A program made the translations under genes and the position numbers. From Pseudomonas benzenivorans (GTDB lineage Bacteria > Pseudomonadota > Gammaproteobacteria > Pseudomonadales > Pseudomonadaceae): a stretch of DNA of 64,000 nucleotides. Where the stretch lies: NCBI RefSeq assembly GCF_033547155.1, contig NZ_CP137892.1, positions 3,286,001 to 3,350,000 of the forward strand. The letters run 5' to 3'. The notes beneath the pieces were generated by a model. It did no database searches. It was not told where the DNA came from and saw nothing but the letters and a program-made list of their open reading frames with translations. Shown piece after piece: positions 17,993-26,978 of the stretch; the first letter of the stretch is position 1; each line of letters opens with the position of its first letter.

Positions 17993-19288
17993 CTAGAGGA
18001 TATTGGCGTAGTCGGCCTCGATCCGGTCCAGGCTCAGGTGGTTGAGGAAGTTGGAGAAACACATCCACGCCGACAGCGAGTTGAGATCGCTGAACTGCGG
18101 CGGCAGGTATTTCGGTGCCACCACCAGGCCCTCGTCGACCAGCTGGCGCAGGGTGCGCATGTCCTCCAGGGTGGTCTTGCCGCAGAACAGCAGGGGGATC
18201 TGCTCCAGCTTGCCCTTGCGCACGGCCAGCTGGATGTAGTTGTAGACCATGATGAAGCCCTTCAGGTAGGACAGGTCCTTGGTGAAGGGTAGCCCGGTCG
18301 GGGACGAGCCGCGAAAGGCGCGGCTGGCGTTGCTGTAGCTGTCTTCCAGACTGAAGCCCTGTTCGCGGTAGAAATCGCACACCTGCAGGAAGTCGGCGCC
18401 CTCCTCGGCCATGTGGATGGCGCGGGTGCGGTTGGTCAGCTTGCGCAGGCGCGTGGGGTAGGAGGCGAAGGCGATCACCTCCATGAGGATCGCCAGGCCC
18501 TCCTGGGTCACGGTGGACGAGGGCGGCCCCTTAGCCAGGAAGGTGCAGATCGGCTGGTTCTGCCCATTGATCGTAGTCGCCACGTGCACCAGGCCCTCGT
18601 GCACCTCCAGGGCCTTGACGTCGCGCTCGTTGAACACCGCGTCGGCGCGGATCTTGATGTAGTCGGCGCCGGCCGCCGCGTCGGCGAGTATGCCGTCGGA
18701 CTCGAACACCCGGATGGTCTCCTCCGCCTCGCCGAACACCTTGTTCAGGCGATGCTGCAGCAGGTCGACGGCCTGCTTGGCACTGAGGTTCTTCGGCTCG
18801 TCCTCGAGGTCGCCGCGCCGGTCGATGTTGTTCAGGTAGTCGGAGAACATCAGCCCCAGGTCGGACAGGGTCGGATCGCCGGCATGGAAGGCATCGGACG
18901 CCGCGCCGTAGAGGTCCTGGGAGATCAGCCCGAAATCCTCGGTGCCGCGTGCCTCGAGCATGCGGATGACCATGCGGTACTCGCGGCACATGCGCCGCAT
19001 GATCTGGCCGACCGGATTGAACTGGCCGAGCTGACGGGTGATATCGCGCTCGATGTTCTGGAACTCCAGCTTCTTCGCAGCGGTATCGAAGGCCAACGGG
19101 CGACCGGCGTAATAGTCACGATCGACCGCCGGCAGCTTCTTGCCCTTGTGCTTGAGAAAGTTGCTGCGGACGTTGTCGTCCCACTTCACCGCATCCAGCA
19201 CACGGATCGGCGTCTGCGCTTCGACGATGCGGTCGGACAAGGCCCGCACCGTCAGCTGGTAGTCGTCCAGTTCGTTGAGACTGTTCAT
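17993..19288 (-). CDS. MATCAP/DUF1704-type metallopeptidase homologue (QEGLA-motif protein)
   Basis: 431 aa. A zinc-site signature H230-E231-x3-H235 (EVHEGLVHVATTI) is followed by TQEGLA at 261-266, whose glutamate is the expected third ligand. This HExxxH...QEGLA arrangement is that of DUF1704. Bacterial members are annotated as flavohemoglobin-expression-modulating QEGLA proteins, and the eukaryotic relatives MATCAP/KIAA0895 are tubulin tyrosine carboxypeptidases. Substrate in bacteria is unknown. The ATG at 19288 has GAGGAA upstream. The following lipoprotein gene lies 42 bp upstream on the same strand. Confidence 0.83.
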   Translation of the reverse strand: MNSLNELDDYQLTVRALSDRIVEAQTPIRVLDAVKWDDNVRSNFLKHKGKKLPAVDRDYYAGRPLAFDTAAKKLEFQNIERDITRQLGQFNPVGQIMRRMCREYRMVIRMLEARGTEDFGLISQDLYGAASDAFHAGDPTLSDLGLMFSDYLNNIDRRGDLEDEPKNLSAKQAVDLLQHRLNKVFGEAEETIRVFESDGILADAAAGADYIKIRADAVFNERDVKALEVHEGLVHVATTINGQNQPICTFLAKGPPSSTVTQEGLAILMEVIAFASYPTRLRKLTNRTRAIHMAEEGADFLQVCDFYREQGFSLEDSYSNASRAFRGSSPTGLPFTKDLSYLKGFIMVYNYIQLAVRKGKLEQIPLLFCGKTTLEDMRTLRQLVDEGLVVAPKYLPPQFSDLNSLSAWMCFSNFLNHLSLDRIEADYANIL

Positions 19289-19330
19289 CGATTCCTCGTT
19301 GCCACGCCCGCCCACAGGGAGCGGTGCGAA

Positions 19331-19882
19331 TTACTGACCGGTGCGCTGGTAGCGCGCGACTTCGACGAACACATCCGAATTGGCCGGGTCGTCGAGATAG
19401 GCGAACACCCTATCCAGCGGGCTGGTGACCAGGACGCCCTCGCCCTGGGGCGTCTCCACGGCCTCGCCCTCCAGCACGCCCTGCTCCATCTCCTGGAGGA
19501 TGCGGTCGACATCCAGACTGTAGAGCACCAGTTCGTTGCCGGTGGTCAACTCGAAGCCGGCGATGGCGAAGTTCGCCCCCATGCGTTTCGGCAGGCCGAC
19601 CGACAGGTACCAACGGCGGCCGTGGTGGGCCACGGTGAAGCCGTACTCCTTGAGGCTGTCGAGATTACTGGGGTCGCCGACATAGGTCTCGGCCTTGTAC
19701 AGGTTGGAGCCGGCGCGGCTGACACGCAGGAACAGTTGCTCGCCCCATTCGTTGGTGCGAGCCCATTCGCCGAGCAACGGAATGGGCGCCGCCTCATTGG
19801 CCGGGATCGGATCCCTGAAGGTGACCAGGCAGCCACTCAGTAGCAGAAAGGACACAACGATCAGCGTACGCCAGGCTTTCAT
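19331..19882 (-). CDS. Putative outer-membrane lipoprotein, unknown function
   Basis: 183 aa. A signal peptide ending in a lipobox (VVSFLLLSGC, Cys about 17), then a mature domain rich in beta strand (LFLRVSRAGSNLYKAETYVG, WYLSVGLPKRMGANFAIAG). No named domain recognised. AGGAG lies before the ATG at 19882. It sits 42 bp upstream of, and co-directional with, the QEGLA-motif gene, so they may be expressed together. Confidence 0.75.
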   Translation of the reverse strand: MKAWRTLIVVSFLLLSGCLVTFRDPIPANEAAPIPLLGEWARTNEWGEQLFLRVSRAGSNLYKAETYVGDPSNLDSLKEYGFTVAHHGRRWYLSVGLPKRMGANFAIAGFELTTGNELVLYSLDVDRILQEMEQGVLEGEAVETPQGEGVLVTSPLDRVFAYLDDPANSDVFVEVARYQRTGQ

Positions 19883-19949
19883 TACGCTCTCCTTGTAAAA
19901 CGCTCGGCACTGCGTCAGCCGGACACAGGCGGCTCTGCCATGTAAGACA

Positions 19950-19969
19950 AACCCCGCCGGGGCGGGGTT
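19950..19969 (-). terminator. Terminator after TetR gene
   Basis: AACCCCGCC/GGCGGGGTT stem with a GG centre. On the minus strand it is followed by TGTCTT, T-rich enough for an intrinsic terminator of the upstream regulator gene. Confidence 0.75.
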
Positions 19970-20054
19970 CGGTGCGAGGCCCAAGCCCCCATATATAACT
20001 TAAGCGTATAACACAGCCTCTCGCCCAACGCTCGCCCCGGATAGGCGACAGGGT

Positions 20055-20789
20055 TCAGAGCCCCAATACCAGATGCATGTAGCGCTTGAGAATCGCCAGC
20101 ATGCCCTGGTTGTCCAGATGCTCGACGCCGTCGAGCAGTCCCTGGTATTCCATGCGCCGGATGATCGCGGTCAACAGCTGGGCATCCTGTTCCGGCTGGC
20201 GCGAGCCGAGCACCTGGAAGAAACGGATGACGCCCTGGGAGAGAATCTGCCCGTGGGCGTGCACCAGCTCGTGCAGGCGCGGATTGAGCAGGGCCTCCTG
20301 ATGGAACGCCTGCTCGGCGAGCAGGTGGTCGCGGCGATTGACCAGCTGGTAGCGCACATACTCCACGGCCAGGCGGGCGATCTCGTCGGCCAGGAGGCGG
20401 CGCGCCTCGGGCGTGCCATCCAGATGGCCGACCAGCTCCTGCAGTACGCCTTCGGTGCTGCTCCAGAATTTCGCCATATAGGCGGCGCTGCGCTCGACGA
20501 ACTGGGCGAAGGTGTCGGTGATCAGGTCGTTGATGTCTTTGAAGTAATAGGTGGTGGCCGACAGCGGCACGGCTGCCTCGGCCGCCACCGCGCGGTGGCG
20601 CACGGCCCGTACCCCCTCGCGCACGATGATGCGCATGGCGGCGTCGAGGATCGCCTGGCGACGCTGTTCGCTGCCTTGCCGGCTGGCTTTGCGCCCCTGG
20701 TACTGGACACTCTCGGCAACGGCATTGGCCACCTGGGCGGCGTTTTCTTGAGCAGGGCTAGGAGTCACGGCTGGGCTGTCCTCTGGCAC
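20055..20789 (-). CDS. TetR-family transcriptional regulator
   Basis: 244 aa. A 40-residue hydrophilic N-terminal extension is followed by the TetR helix-turn-helix: RRQAILDAAMRIIVREGVRA, then VPLSATTYYFKDINDLI. The helical ligand domain is not close to a regulator of known effector. The first start is GTG at 20789. I recall an equivalent regulator downstream of lysS in P. aeruginosa with no known target. A terminator lies on each side, so it is monocistronic. Confidence 0.87.
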   Translation of the reverse strand: MPEDSPAVTPSPAQENAAQVANAVAESVQYQGRKASRQGSEQRRQAILDAAMRIIVREGVRAVRHRAVAAEAAVPLSATTYYFKDINDLITDTFAQFVERSAAYMAKFWSSTEGVLQELVGHLDGTPEARRLLADEIARLAVEYVRYQLVNRRDHLLAEQAFHQEALLNPRLHELVHAHGQILSQGVIRFFQVLGSRQPEQDAQLLTAIIRRMEYQGLLDGVEHLDNQGMLAILKRYMHLVLGL

Positions 20790-20842
20790 GATCGCACGAA
20801 CTACGGATTTAGCTTAGAGCCTGCCGGCCAGAATCTGGCCAC

Positions 20843-20871
20843 AAAAAAGCCGCCCGAAGGCGGCTTTTTTT
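20843..20871. terminator. Bidirectional terminator after lysS
   Basis: A6, stem GCCGCC, loop CGAA, stem GGCGGC, T7. A strong intrinsic terminator immediately after the lysS stop, usable on both strands. Confidence 0.92.
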
Positions 20872-20877
20872 CAGCCG

Positions 20878-22380
20878 TCAGGCCTGCGGGCGCATGTGCG
20901 GGAAGAGGATCACGTCGCGGATCGACGGCGCATCGGTGAGCAGCATCACCAGGCGGTCGATGCCGATGCCCTCGCCGGCGGTCGGCGGCATGCCGTACTC
21001 CAGGGCGCGGACGAAGTCGGCATCGTAGTGCATGGCCTCGTCGTCGCCGGCGTCCTTGTCCGCCACCTGGGCCATGAAGCGCTCGGCCTGGTCCTCGGCG
21101 TCGTTCAGCTCGGAATAGGCATTGGCGATCTCGCGGCCGCCGATAAACAGCTCGAAACGGTCGGTGACGCTCGGATCCTGGTCGTTACGCCGGGCCAGCG
21201 GCGAGACCTCGAAGGGGTACTGGGTGATGAAGGTCGGCTGCTCCAGCTTGTGCTCGACCAGCTCCTCGAAAATCATCACCTGCAGCTTGCCCAGGCCCTC
21301 GAAGCCCAGCACCTTGGCGCCGGCCGCCTTGGCGATGGCGCGGGCCTTGTCGATGTCGCGCAGGTCCTCGGCGCTGATCTCGGGGTTGAACTTGAGGATC
21401 GACTCGAACACCGAGAGGCGGGCGAAGGGCTCGCCGAAGTGGAACACCTTGCCCTGGTAGGGCACGTCGGTGCTGCCCAGGACCAGCTGGGCCAGCTCGC
21501 GGAACAGCTCCTCGGTCAGGTCCATGTTGTCTTCGTAGTCGGCGTAGGCCTGGTAGAACTCGAGCATGGTGAACTCGGGGTTGTGCCGGGTCGACACGCC
21601 CTCGTTGCGGAAGTTGCGGTTGATCTCGAAGACCTTCTCGAAGCCGCCGACCACCAGGCGCTTGAGGTACAGCTCCGGGGCGATGCGCAGGAACATCTGC
21701 ATGTCCAGGGCATTGTGGTGGGTCTCGAACGGCTTGGCCGCGGCGCCGCCGGGGATACTCTGCAGCATCGGCGTTTCCACTTCGAGGAAGTCGCGCTGCA
21801 TGAGGAAGTTGCGAATATGGGCGATCACCTGGGAGCGCACGCGGAAGCTGTGGCGCACCTCCTCGTTGACCATCAGGTCGACGTAACGCTGGCGATAGCG
21901 CTGCTCGGTGTCGGTCAGGCCATGGAACTTGTCCGGCAGCGGGCGCAGCGACTTGGTCAGCAGGCGCACGTCGGTCATTTCCACGTACAGGTCGCCCTTG
22001 CCGGAGCGGGCCAGGGTGCCCACGGCGGCGATGATGTCGCCCAGGTCCCAATGCTTGATCGCTTCCAGGGTCTCGGCCGGCAGGGTCTTGCGGTTGACGT
22101 AGAGCTGGATGCGTCCGCTCATGTCCTGCAGCACCAGGAAGGCGCCGCGGTTGAGCATGATGCGCCCGGCGACCTTGACCGGAATGGCAGCTTCGGCCAG
22201 GGCCTCCTTGGAGGCGTCGACGTACTGTTTCTGCAGATCCCCGCAATAGCAGGTGCGACGGAAGTCGTTGGGGAAGGCGTTGCCCTGCTCGCGCAGGCTG
22301 GCCAGCTTTTCCTTGCGCTGGGCAATCAGCTTGTTTTCTTCCTGCTGCAGTTCGTGCTGGTCGAGTTGTTGGTCGCTCAT
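20878..22380 (-). CDS. lysS: Lysyl-tRNA synthetase, class II
   Basis: 500 aa. An N-terminal OB-fold anticodon-binding domain, then class II motifs: motif 2 [18 protein letters not shown] and motif 3 [13 protein letters not shown]. It attaches lysine to tRNA-Lys. It lies 71 bp downstream of prfB, the conserved prfB-lysS pair of gammaproteobacteria, which are probably co-transcribed. Confidence 0.97.
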   Translation of the reverse strand: MSDQQLDQHELQQEENKLIAQRKEKLASLREQGNAFPNDFRRTCYCGDLQKQYVDASKEALAEAAIPVKVAGRIMLNRGAFLVLQDMSGRIQLYVNRKTLPAETLEAIKHWDLGDIIAAVGTLARSGKGDLYVEMTDVRLLTKSLRPLPDKFHGLTDTEQRYRQRYVDLMVNEEVRHSFRVRSQVIAHIRNFLMQRDFLEVETPMLQSIPGGAAAKPFETHHNALDMQMFLRIAPELYLKRLVVGGFEKVFEINRNFRNEGVSTRHNPEFTMLEFYQAYADYEDNMDLTEELFRELAQLVLGSTDVPYQGKVFHFGEPFARLSVFESILKFNPEISAEDLRDIDKARAIAKAAGAKVLGFEGLGKLQVMIFEELVEHKLEQPTFITQYPFEVSPLARRNDQDPSVTDRFELFIGGREIANAYSELNDAEDQAERFMAQVADKDAGDDEAMHYDADFVRALEYGMPPTAGEGIGIDRLVMLLTDAPSIRDVILFPHMRPQA

Positions 22381-22451
22381 GGTCGTCTATCTGCCTGGCG
22401 TCTAAATCAAATGGGTTACGGGCAGGGGCGCGTGGCCCCTGCAGGTGCGGA

Positions 22452-23547
22452 TCACAGGCCCTGTTTCAGGCTGGCTTCGAGGTACTGGTCGAGGTCGCCA
22501 TCGAGCACCTTCTGGCAGTCGCTGCGCTCGACGCCGGTGCGCAGATCCTTGATGCGCGAGTCGTCGAGCACGTAGGAGCGGATCTGGTGGCCCCAGCCGA
22601 TGTCCGACTTGCTGTCTTCCAGGGCCTGGGAGGCGGCGTTGCGCTTCTGCATTTCCAGCTCGTACAACTTGGCCCGCAGCATCTTCATCGCGGTGTCCTT
22701 GTTGGCGTGCTGCGAGCGCTCGTTCTGGCAGGCCACCACGGTGTTGGTCGGCACGTGGGTGATACGCACCGCCGAGTCGGTGGTGTTGACGTGCTGACCG
22801 CCGGCGCCGGAGGAGCGGTAGGTGTCGATACGCAGGTCGGCCGGGTTGATCTCGATCTCGACCTTGTCGTCGATCTCGGGGGAGACGAACACCGCCGAGA
22901 ACGAGGTGTGGCGACGGGCACCGGAGTCGAACGGGCTCTTGCGCACCAGGCGGTGCACGCCGATCTCGGTTCGCAACCAGCCGAAGGCGTACTCGCCCTT
23001 GATGTGCACGGTGGCGCCCTTGATGCCGGCGACTTCGCCCTCGGACAGCTCGATGATGGTGGCGTCGAAGCCGCGCTTGTCGGCCCAACGCAGGTACATG
23101 CGCAGCAGGATGTTGGCCCAGTCCTGGGCCTCGGTGCCGCCGGAACCGGCCTGGATGTCCAGGTAGCAGTTGTTGGGGTCCATCTCGCCACCGAACATGC
23201 GGCGGAATTCCAGCTTCTCGAGGATTTCGCGTAGGCGCTCGACTTCGGCGACGATGTCGTTCACCGCGCCTTCGTCGTTTTCTTCGGCGGCCATTTCCAG
23301 CAGATCCTGCGAATCGGCCAGGCTGCCGGTGAGGTCATCGATGGTCTCGACGATCTGCGCCAGCATGGCGCGCTCACGGCCCAGGCTCTGGGCGTACTCG
23401 GGCTTGTTCCAGACGCTGGCGTCTTCCAGCTCGCGGTTTACTTCGACCAGACGATCAGCTTTGTGATCGTAGTCAAAGATACCCCCGAATGGTCTGGGTG
23501 CGCTCGGACAGGTCCTTGATGCTGTTGAGGATCGGGTTGATTTCCAT
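22452..23547 (-). CDS. prfB: Peptide chain release factor 2 (needs programmed +1 frameshift)
   Basis: 364 aa after a frameshift. The first frame starts at the ATG at 23547 and reads 24 codons ([20 protein letters not shown], then RGYL) to an in-frame TGA at 23475-23473. A +1 shift on CTT TGA C continues as [12 protein letters not shown] to the TGA at 22452. The stop-codon recognition tripeptide SPF (RKSPFDSG) and the catalytic GGQ (GAGGQHVNT) are present. RF2 releases at UGA and UAA, so low RF2 favours shifting at UGA: classic autoregulation. Annotation as one continuous frame would give a wrong N-terminus. Confidence 0.96.
23473..23487 (-). promoter_or_regulatory. Programmed +1 ribosomal frameshift site of prfB
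   Basis: Read on the minus strand: CGGGGG-TAT-CTT-TGA-C. The G-rich segment acts as an internal Shine-Dalgarno-like sequence just upstream of the slippery CTT, followed by the UGA stop and a C that makes termination weak. All elements of the conserved bacterial prfB shift site are present. Confidence 0.93.
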
Positions 23548-23855
23548 GGCAGGCGGCACTCGCAGGTCAAACTTTCGGAAAAGCCGGCGAGTATACCCCA
23601 GACGCGCGGCGCCGGCAGCCCGCCGCGTCACCCGGCCATCGCCCGATGGCCGGGAATTCGCGCCTGCAGCCCCCAGTACGCCGGCCCAGGGGCCGACTCG
23701 GAAGACAGCTCGTCGGATTCAACGCGGCGCATGCGTCGATATTGGCTAGCATTACGCGGTAACCGATCACTAATTGACGCCAGCAACATGGCGTATCAGA
23801 AGAAAAACCCGGTTGCAAGCTATGGATCAGCGACAGCCCAGCAGTAGTCCCGACC
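23548..23855. other. 308-bp divergent region between prfB and lapG-like gene
   Basis: No convincing coding frame. It contains an 11-bp-arm palindrome at 23631-23654 and an AT-richer stretch at about 23735-23790 that probably carries the promoter of the LapG-like gene. The prfB promoter should lie near 23560-23620. No clear boxes could be assigned. Confidence 0.5.
23631..23654. repeat. Perfect palindrome upstream of prfB
   Basis: CCCGGCCATCG-CC-CGATGGCCGGG, 11-bp arms with a 2-nt centre, about 85 bp upstream of the prfB start. No T-run follows on either strand, so a terminator is unlikely; a structural repeat or protein site is possible. Confidence 0.5.
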
Positions 23856-24533
23856 ATGACACAAAACCGGCCGCCCAAGCCCCACGCCCCTGCTTCCCGC
23901 TGCCTGCGCATCCTGCTGGCGACATTGCTGTGTGTCGCGGCCGGCCCCGGCCGCGCCGAGCCGCTATTCGCCCTCGACTCGGCCATCGGCGAGGCCCGCC
24001 TGACCAGCTGGCATAACCTGATCGCCCAGGGCCGCGATGCGGACGAGGACGACAAGCTCGAGGTGGTCAACGACTTCATCAACAATGCCGTAGCGTTCGG
24101 GGACGATCGCGACATCTGGGGCATGGACGAGTACTGGGCGACGCCGCTGCAGACCCTGACAAGGGGGCGCGGCGATTGCGAAGACTTCGCCATCGGCAAG
24201 TACTTCACCCTGGTGGAGATGGGCGTGCCCAGCGAGAAGCTGCGCCTGACCTTCGTCAAGGCCCTGCGCCGCAACCAGGCGCACATGGTGCTGGCCTACT
24301 ACCCGACCCCGACCGCCCAGCCGCTGATCCTCGACAACCTCGACCGGCGCATCAGGCCGGCCGCCGAGCGCAAGGATCTGCTGCCGGTGTATGCCTTCAA
24401 CAACCACGGCATATTCCTGGCCAAGTCGCCGCAACAGAAGTCCGCGCAGTCGCCGCAACTGCTCTCGCGCTGGAGCGATGTCAGCGCGCGCACCCTGGCC
24501 GAGCAGGCGCGCCGGCTGGACGACCGGGGCTGA
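23856..24533 (+). CDS. LapG-type periplasmic cysteine protease (BTLCP/peptidase C93)
   Basis: 225 aa. The signal peptide (LRILLATLLCVAAGPGRA) is followed by the transglutaminase-like triad C108 (GDCEDFA), H143 (QAHMVLAYY) and D160 (ILDNLD). In P. fluorescens, LapG cleaves the N-terminus of the adhesin LapA and is held inactive by the c-di-GMP receptor LapD. Here no lapD, lapA or lap transporter is adjacent, so the substrate is inferred only from the family. The ribosome-binding site is weak. Its stop codon abuts the convergent recJ stop (TGATCA). Confidence 0.85.
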   Translation: MTQNRPPKPHAPASRCLRILLATLLCVAAGPGRAEPLFALDSAIGEARLTSWHNLIAQGRDADEDDKLEVVNDFINNAVAFGDDRDIWGMDEYWATPLQTLTRGRGDCEDFAIGKYFTLVEMGVPSEKLRLTFVKALRRNQAHMVLAYYPTPTAQPLILDNLDRRIRPAAERKDLLPVYAFNNHGIFLAKSPQQKSAQSPQLLSRWSDVSARTLAEQARRLDDRG

Positions 24534-26243
24534 TCAGCGCGGTGCCAGGTGCGCCACCAGCAGCTGCACGCTTTCCTGGCCGCGGTACTCGTTGACGTCC
24601 AGCTTGTAGGCCAGCTCGACCCAGCGCACCGTCGGGTTGGGCCAGAGTTCACGGTCGACGTTGAAGGCGATGGCGTCCAGGGTCTGGCCGCCGCATTCGG
24701 TCTTGAGCACCAGCTTCAGGTGCTTGTCGCCCACCACACGCTGCTGGACGATCTGGAACACCCCGTGGAACAGCGGCTCGGGAAAGTGCTGGCCCCAGGG
24801 CCCGGCGTGGCGCAGCTCCTTGGCCAGGGGCAGATGGAACTCCTCCACCGACAGAGTGCCGTCGGACAGCAGGCGCCCGGTCAGATCGTCCTCGCAGAGC
24901 TGGCGCCGCACCTCGGCGTCGAAGGCCGCGGCGAAGGCGCCGAAGTGCTCCTGCGGCAGGGACAGGCCGGCGGCCATGGCATGGCCGCCGAACTTGCTGA
25001 TCAGGCCAGGGTGGCGAGCCGCCACGGCGTCCAGCGCATCGCGGATATGCAACCCCGGCACCGAGCGCGCCGAGCCCTTGAGCACACCCTCGCCGGCATC
25101 GGCGAAGGCGATGGCCGGGCGGTGGTAGCGCTCCTTCAGGCGCGAGGCGAGGATGCCGATCACCCCCTGGTGCCAGTCCGGCTCGAACAGGCACAGGCCG
25201 AACGGCAGGCTCTCGACCGGCAAGTCCTTGAGCTGGGCCAGGGCCTCGCGCTGCATGCCCTGCTCGATGGCCTTGCGGTCCTGGTTGAGCTGGTCGAGCT
25301 GCACCGCCATGTCGCGGGCCAGGGCCTCGTCCTCGCACAGCAGGCACTCGATGCCCAGGCTCATGTCGTCCAGGCGCCCGGCGGCATTCAGGCGCGGGCC
25401 GAGGATGAAGCCCAGGTCGGTGGAGCTGATGCGCCGGTGGTCGCGCCCGGCCACCTCGAGAATCGCCCGCAACCCCGGACGGGCGCGGCCGGCGCGTATG
25501 CGCGCCAGGCCCTGATGCACCAGGATGCGGTTGTTGGCGTCCAGCGGCACCACGTCGGCGACGCTGCCCAGGGCCACCAGGTCGAGCAGCTCGGCCAGAT
25601 TGGGTTCGGCGCGCGTGGCGAACCAGCCCGACTCGCGCAGGCGCGCGCGCAACGCCAGCAGCACGTAGAACATCACCCCGACCCCGGCCATGGCCTTGCT
25701 CGGGAAGGTGCAGCCCGGCTGGTTGGGGTTGACGATGGCATCGGCCGCCGGCAGCTCGGGGCCCGGCAGGTGGTGGTCGGTGACCAGCACCTTGAGCCCG
25801 GCGGCCTTGGCCGCGGCCACCCCCTCGACGCTGGAGATGCCGTTGTCCACCGTGATCAGCAACTGCGGCCGGCGTTCCAGGGCCACCGCGACGATTTCCG
25901 GGGTCAGCCCATAGCCATACTCGAAGCGATTGGGCACCAGGTAATCGACCTGGGCGGCGCCGAGCAGGCGCAGGCCGAGCACCCCGACAGAACTGGCGGT
26001 GGCGCCATCGGCATCGAAATCGCCGACTATCAGCAGGCGCTGCCCCTGCTCCAGGGCCTCGACCAGGAGCTCGACGGCCGCGTCGATACCCTTGAGTTGC
26101 GAGTAAGGCAGCAGGCGCGCCAGCCCCTTGTCCAGTTCGGCCGCCGACTGCACGCCGCGGGCGGCATAGAGACGGGTCAACAGCGGCGGCAGGTTGCCCA
26201 GGTCGGGCAGGGTTTCGGGCAGCGGGCGGGGCTCGATACGCAT
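24534..26243 (-). CDS. recJ: Single-stranded-DNA-specific exonuclease RecJ
   Basis: 569 aa. DHH-family motifs in order: GDFDADG (motif I), VDNGISS (motif II), VTDHHLPG (motif III), with DHHA1 and OB-like regions after. It degrades single strands 5' to 3' in recombinational and mismatch repair. The start is taken as the ATG at 26243; a TTG one codon upstream is equally possible. The stop codons of recJ and the LapG-like gene touch without spacer. Confidence 0.95.
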   Translation of the reverse strand: MRIEPRPLPETLPDLGNLPPLLTRLYAARGVQSAAELDKGLARLLPYSQLKGIDAAVELLVEALEQGQRLLIVGDFDADGATASSVGVLGLRLLGAAQVDYLVPNRFEYGYGLTPEIVAVALERRPQLLITVDNGISSVEGVAAAKAAGLKVLVTDHHLPGPELPAADAIVNPNQPGCTFPSKAMAGVGVMFYVLLALRARLRESGWFATRAEPNLAELLDLVALGSVADVVPLDANNRILVHQGLARIRAGRARPGLRAILEVAGRDHRRISSTDLGFILGPRLNAAGRLDDMSLGIECLLCEDEALARDMAVQLDQLNQDRKAIEQGMQREALAQLKDLPVESLPFGLCLFEPDWHQGVIGILASRLKERYHRPAIAFADAGEGVLKGSARSVPGLHIRDALDAVAARHPGLISKFGGHAMAAGLSLPQEHFGAFAAAFDAEVRRQLCEDDLTGRLLSDGTLSVEEFHLPLAKELRHAGPWGQHFPEPLFHGVFQIVQQRVVGDKHLKLVLKTECGGQTLDAIAFNVDRELWPNPTVRWVELAYKLDVNEYRGQESVQLLVAHLAPR

Positions 26244-26284
26244 CAATAGTCCAGGGGGTCTTCTTAATGGGTGTACAGCGGTCG

Positions 26285-26361
26285 CAGGATGGATTGAGCG
26301 CAGCGATACCCATCACTACTTGCAACCCAACGGGTATCGCCGGCTCGATCCCTCCGACAGA
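26285..26361. repeat. Degenerate intergenic palindromic repeat, Pseudomonas-type
   Basis: The core arms CGATACCC (26304-26311) and GGGTATCG (26332-26339) are perfect and 20 nt apart. The flanks extend the symmetry imperfectly (GGATGGATTGAGCGCAG on the left; GGCTCGATCCCTCC on the right). I recall this GGATGGGTTGAGCGCAGCGATACCCATC style of sequence from many intergenic positions in pseudomonads, so it looks like a decayed member of a dispersed repeat between yaeQ and recJ. Confidence 0.6.
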
Positions 26362-26370
26362 TCAGGGCCT

Positions 26371-26910
26371 TTATCTTTCGCCGGCCAGCCACTCGATGGG
26401 CAGCTCGTGCTGGCCGCGCTCGTCGGTGACGAACAGCTCGCCGTCGCTGATCATCACGCTCCAGCTCAGCGCCCGCGGCATGTCCTGGGCCAGGCTGGCC
26501 AGGGCTTCCTGGCCCAGGGACACCACATTGATGTTCTTCAGGCTGCGCACCGGGTCGAGCTCCTTGGTCTGCCACACCCGCAGGTTGCCGTAGGCCACCA
26601 GGCTGAACTTTTCGGTACGCCGCGAGCACCAGGTGATGCGCTCGCTGTCCGGCTGGCCGACCTCGATCCAGTGCAGCACGCGGTCGTCCAGGCTCTTCTC
26701 CCACAACGCCGGCTCGTCGACATCCGACAGGCCACGGCCGAAGGCCAGCTGCTCGTGATAGAACAGGGCGTAGGCGATCAGCCGCGCGGCCAGGCGCTCC
26801 TCGGTCTCCGAGGGGTGGCGGGCGACGGTGAACCGCAGGCTCTCGTAGACGCTGCGGTCGATGTCGGTGAGGTTCAGGTCGATCTTGTAGGTGGTGGACG
26901 GCAGGGCCAT
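26371..26910 (-). CDS. YaeQ family protein
   Basis: 179 aa, matching the family length. The opening LPSTTYKIDLNLTDIDRSVY and RHPSETEERLAARLIAYALF are typical of YaeQ, a PD-(D/E)XK-fold family of uncertain role first noticed through suppression of rfaH phenotypes. The gene lies upstream of recJ on the same strand, separated by the repeat at 26285-26361. I recall the same yaeQ-recJ neighbourhood in P. aeruginosa. Confidence 0.88.
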   Translation of the reverse strand: MALPSTTYKIDLNLTDIDRSVYESLRFTVARHPSETEERLAARLIAYALFYHEQLAFGRGLSDVDEPALWEKSLDDRVLHWIEVGQPDSERITWCSRRTEKFSLVAYGNLRVWQTKELDPVRSLKNINVVSLGQEALASLAQDMPRALSWSVMISDGELFVTDERGQHELPIEWLAGER

Positions 26911-26978
26911 GGGCGGGCTTCTTGGCTGGGCGAAAAGGCCGCAAGTCTAACCCGAAACGCCGCCCGCCGGGCCGGCGC

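Noticed and set aside
20055..20789. TetR gene as regulator of lysS or prfB
   Set aside because: Separated by a strong bidirectional terminator; no operator-like palindrome was seen in the lysS or prfB upstream regions that would support it.
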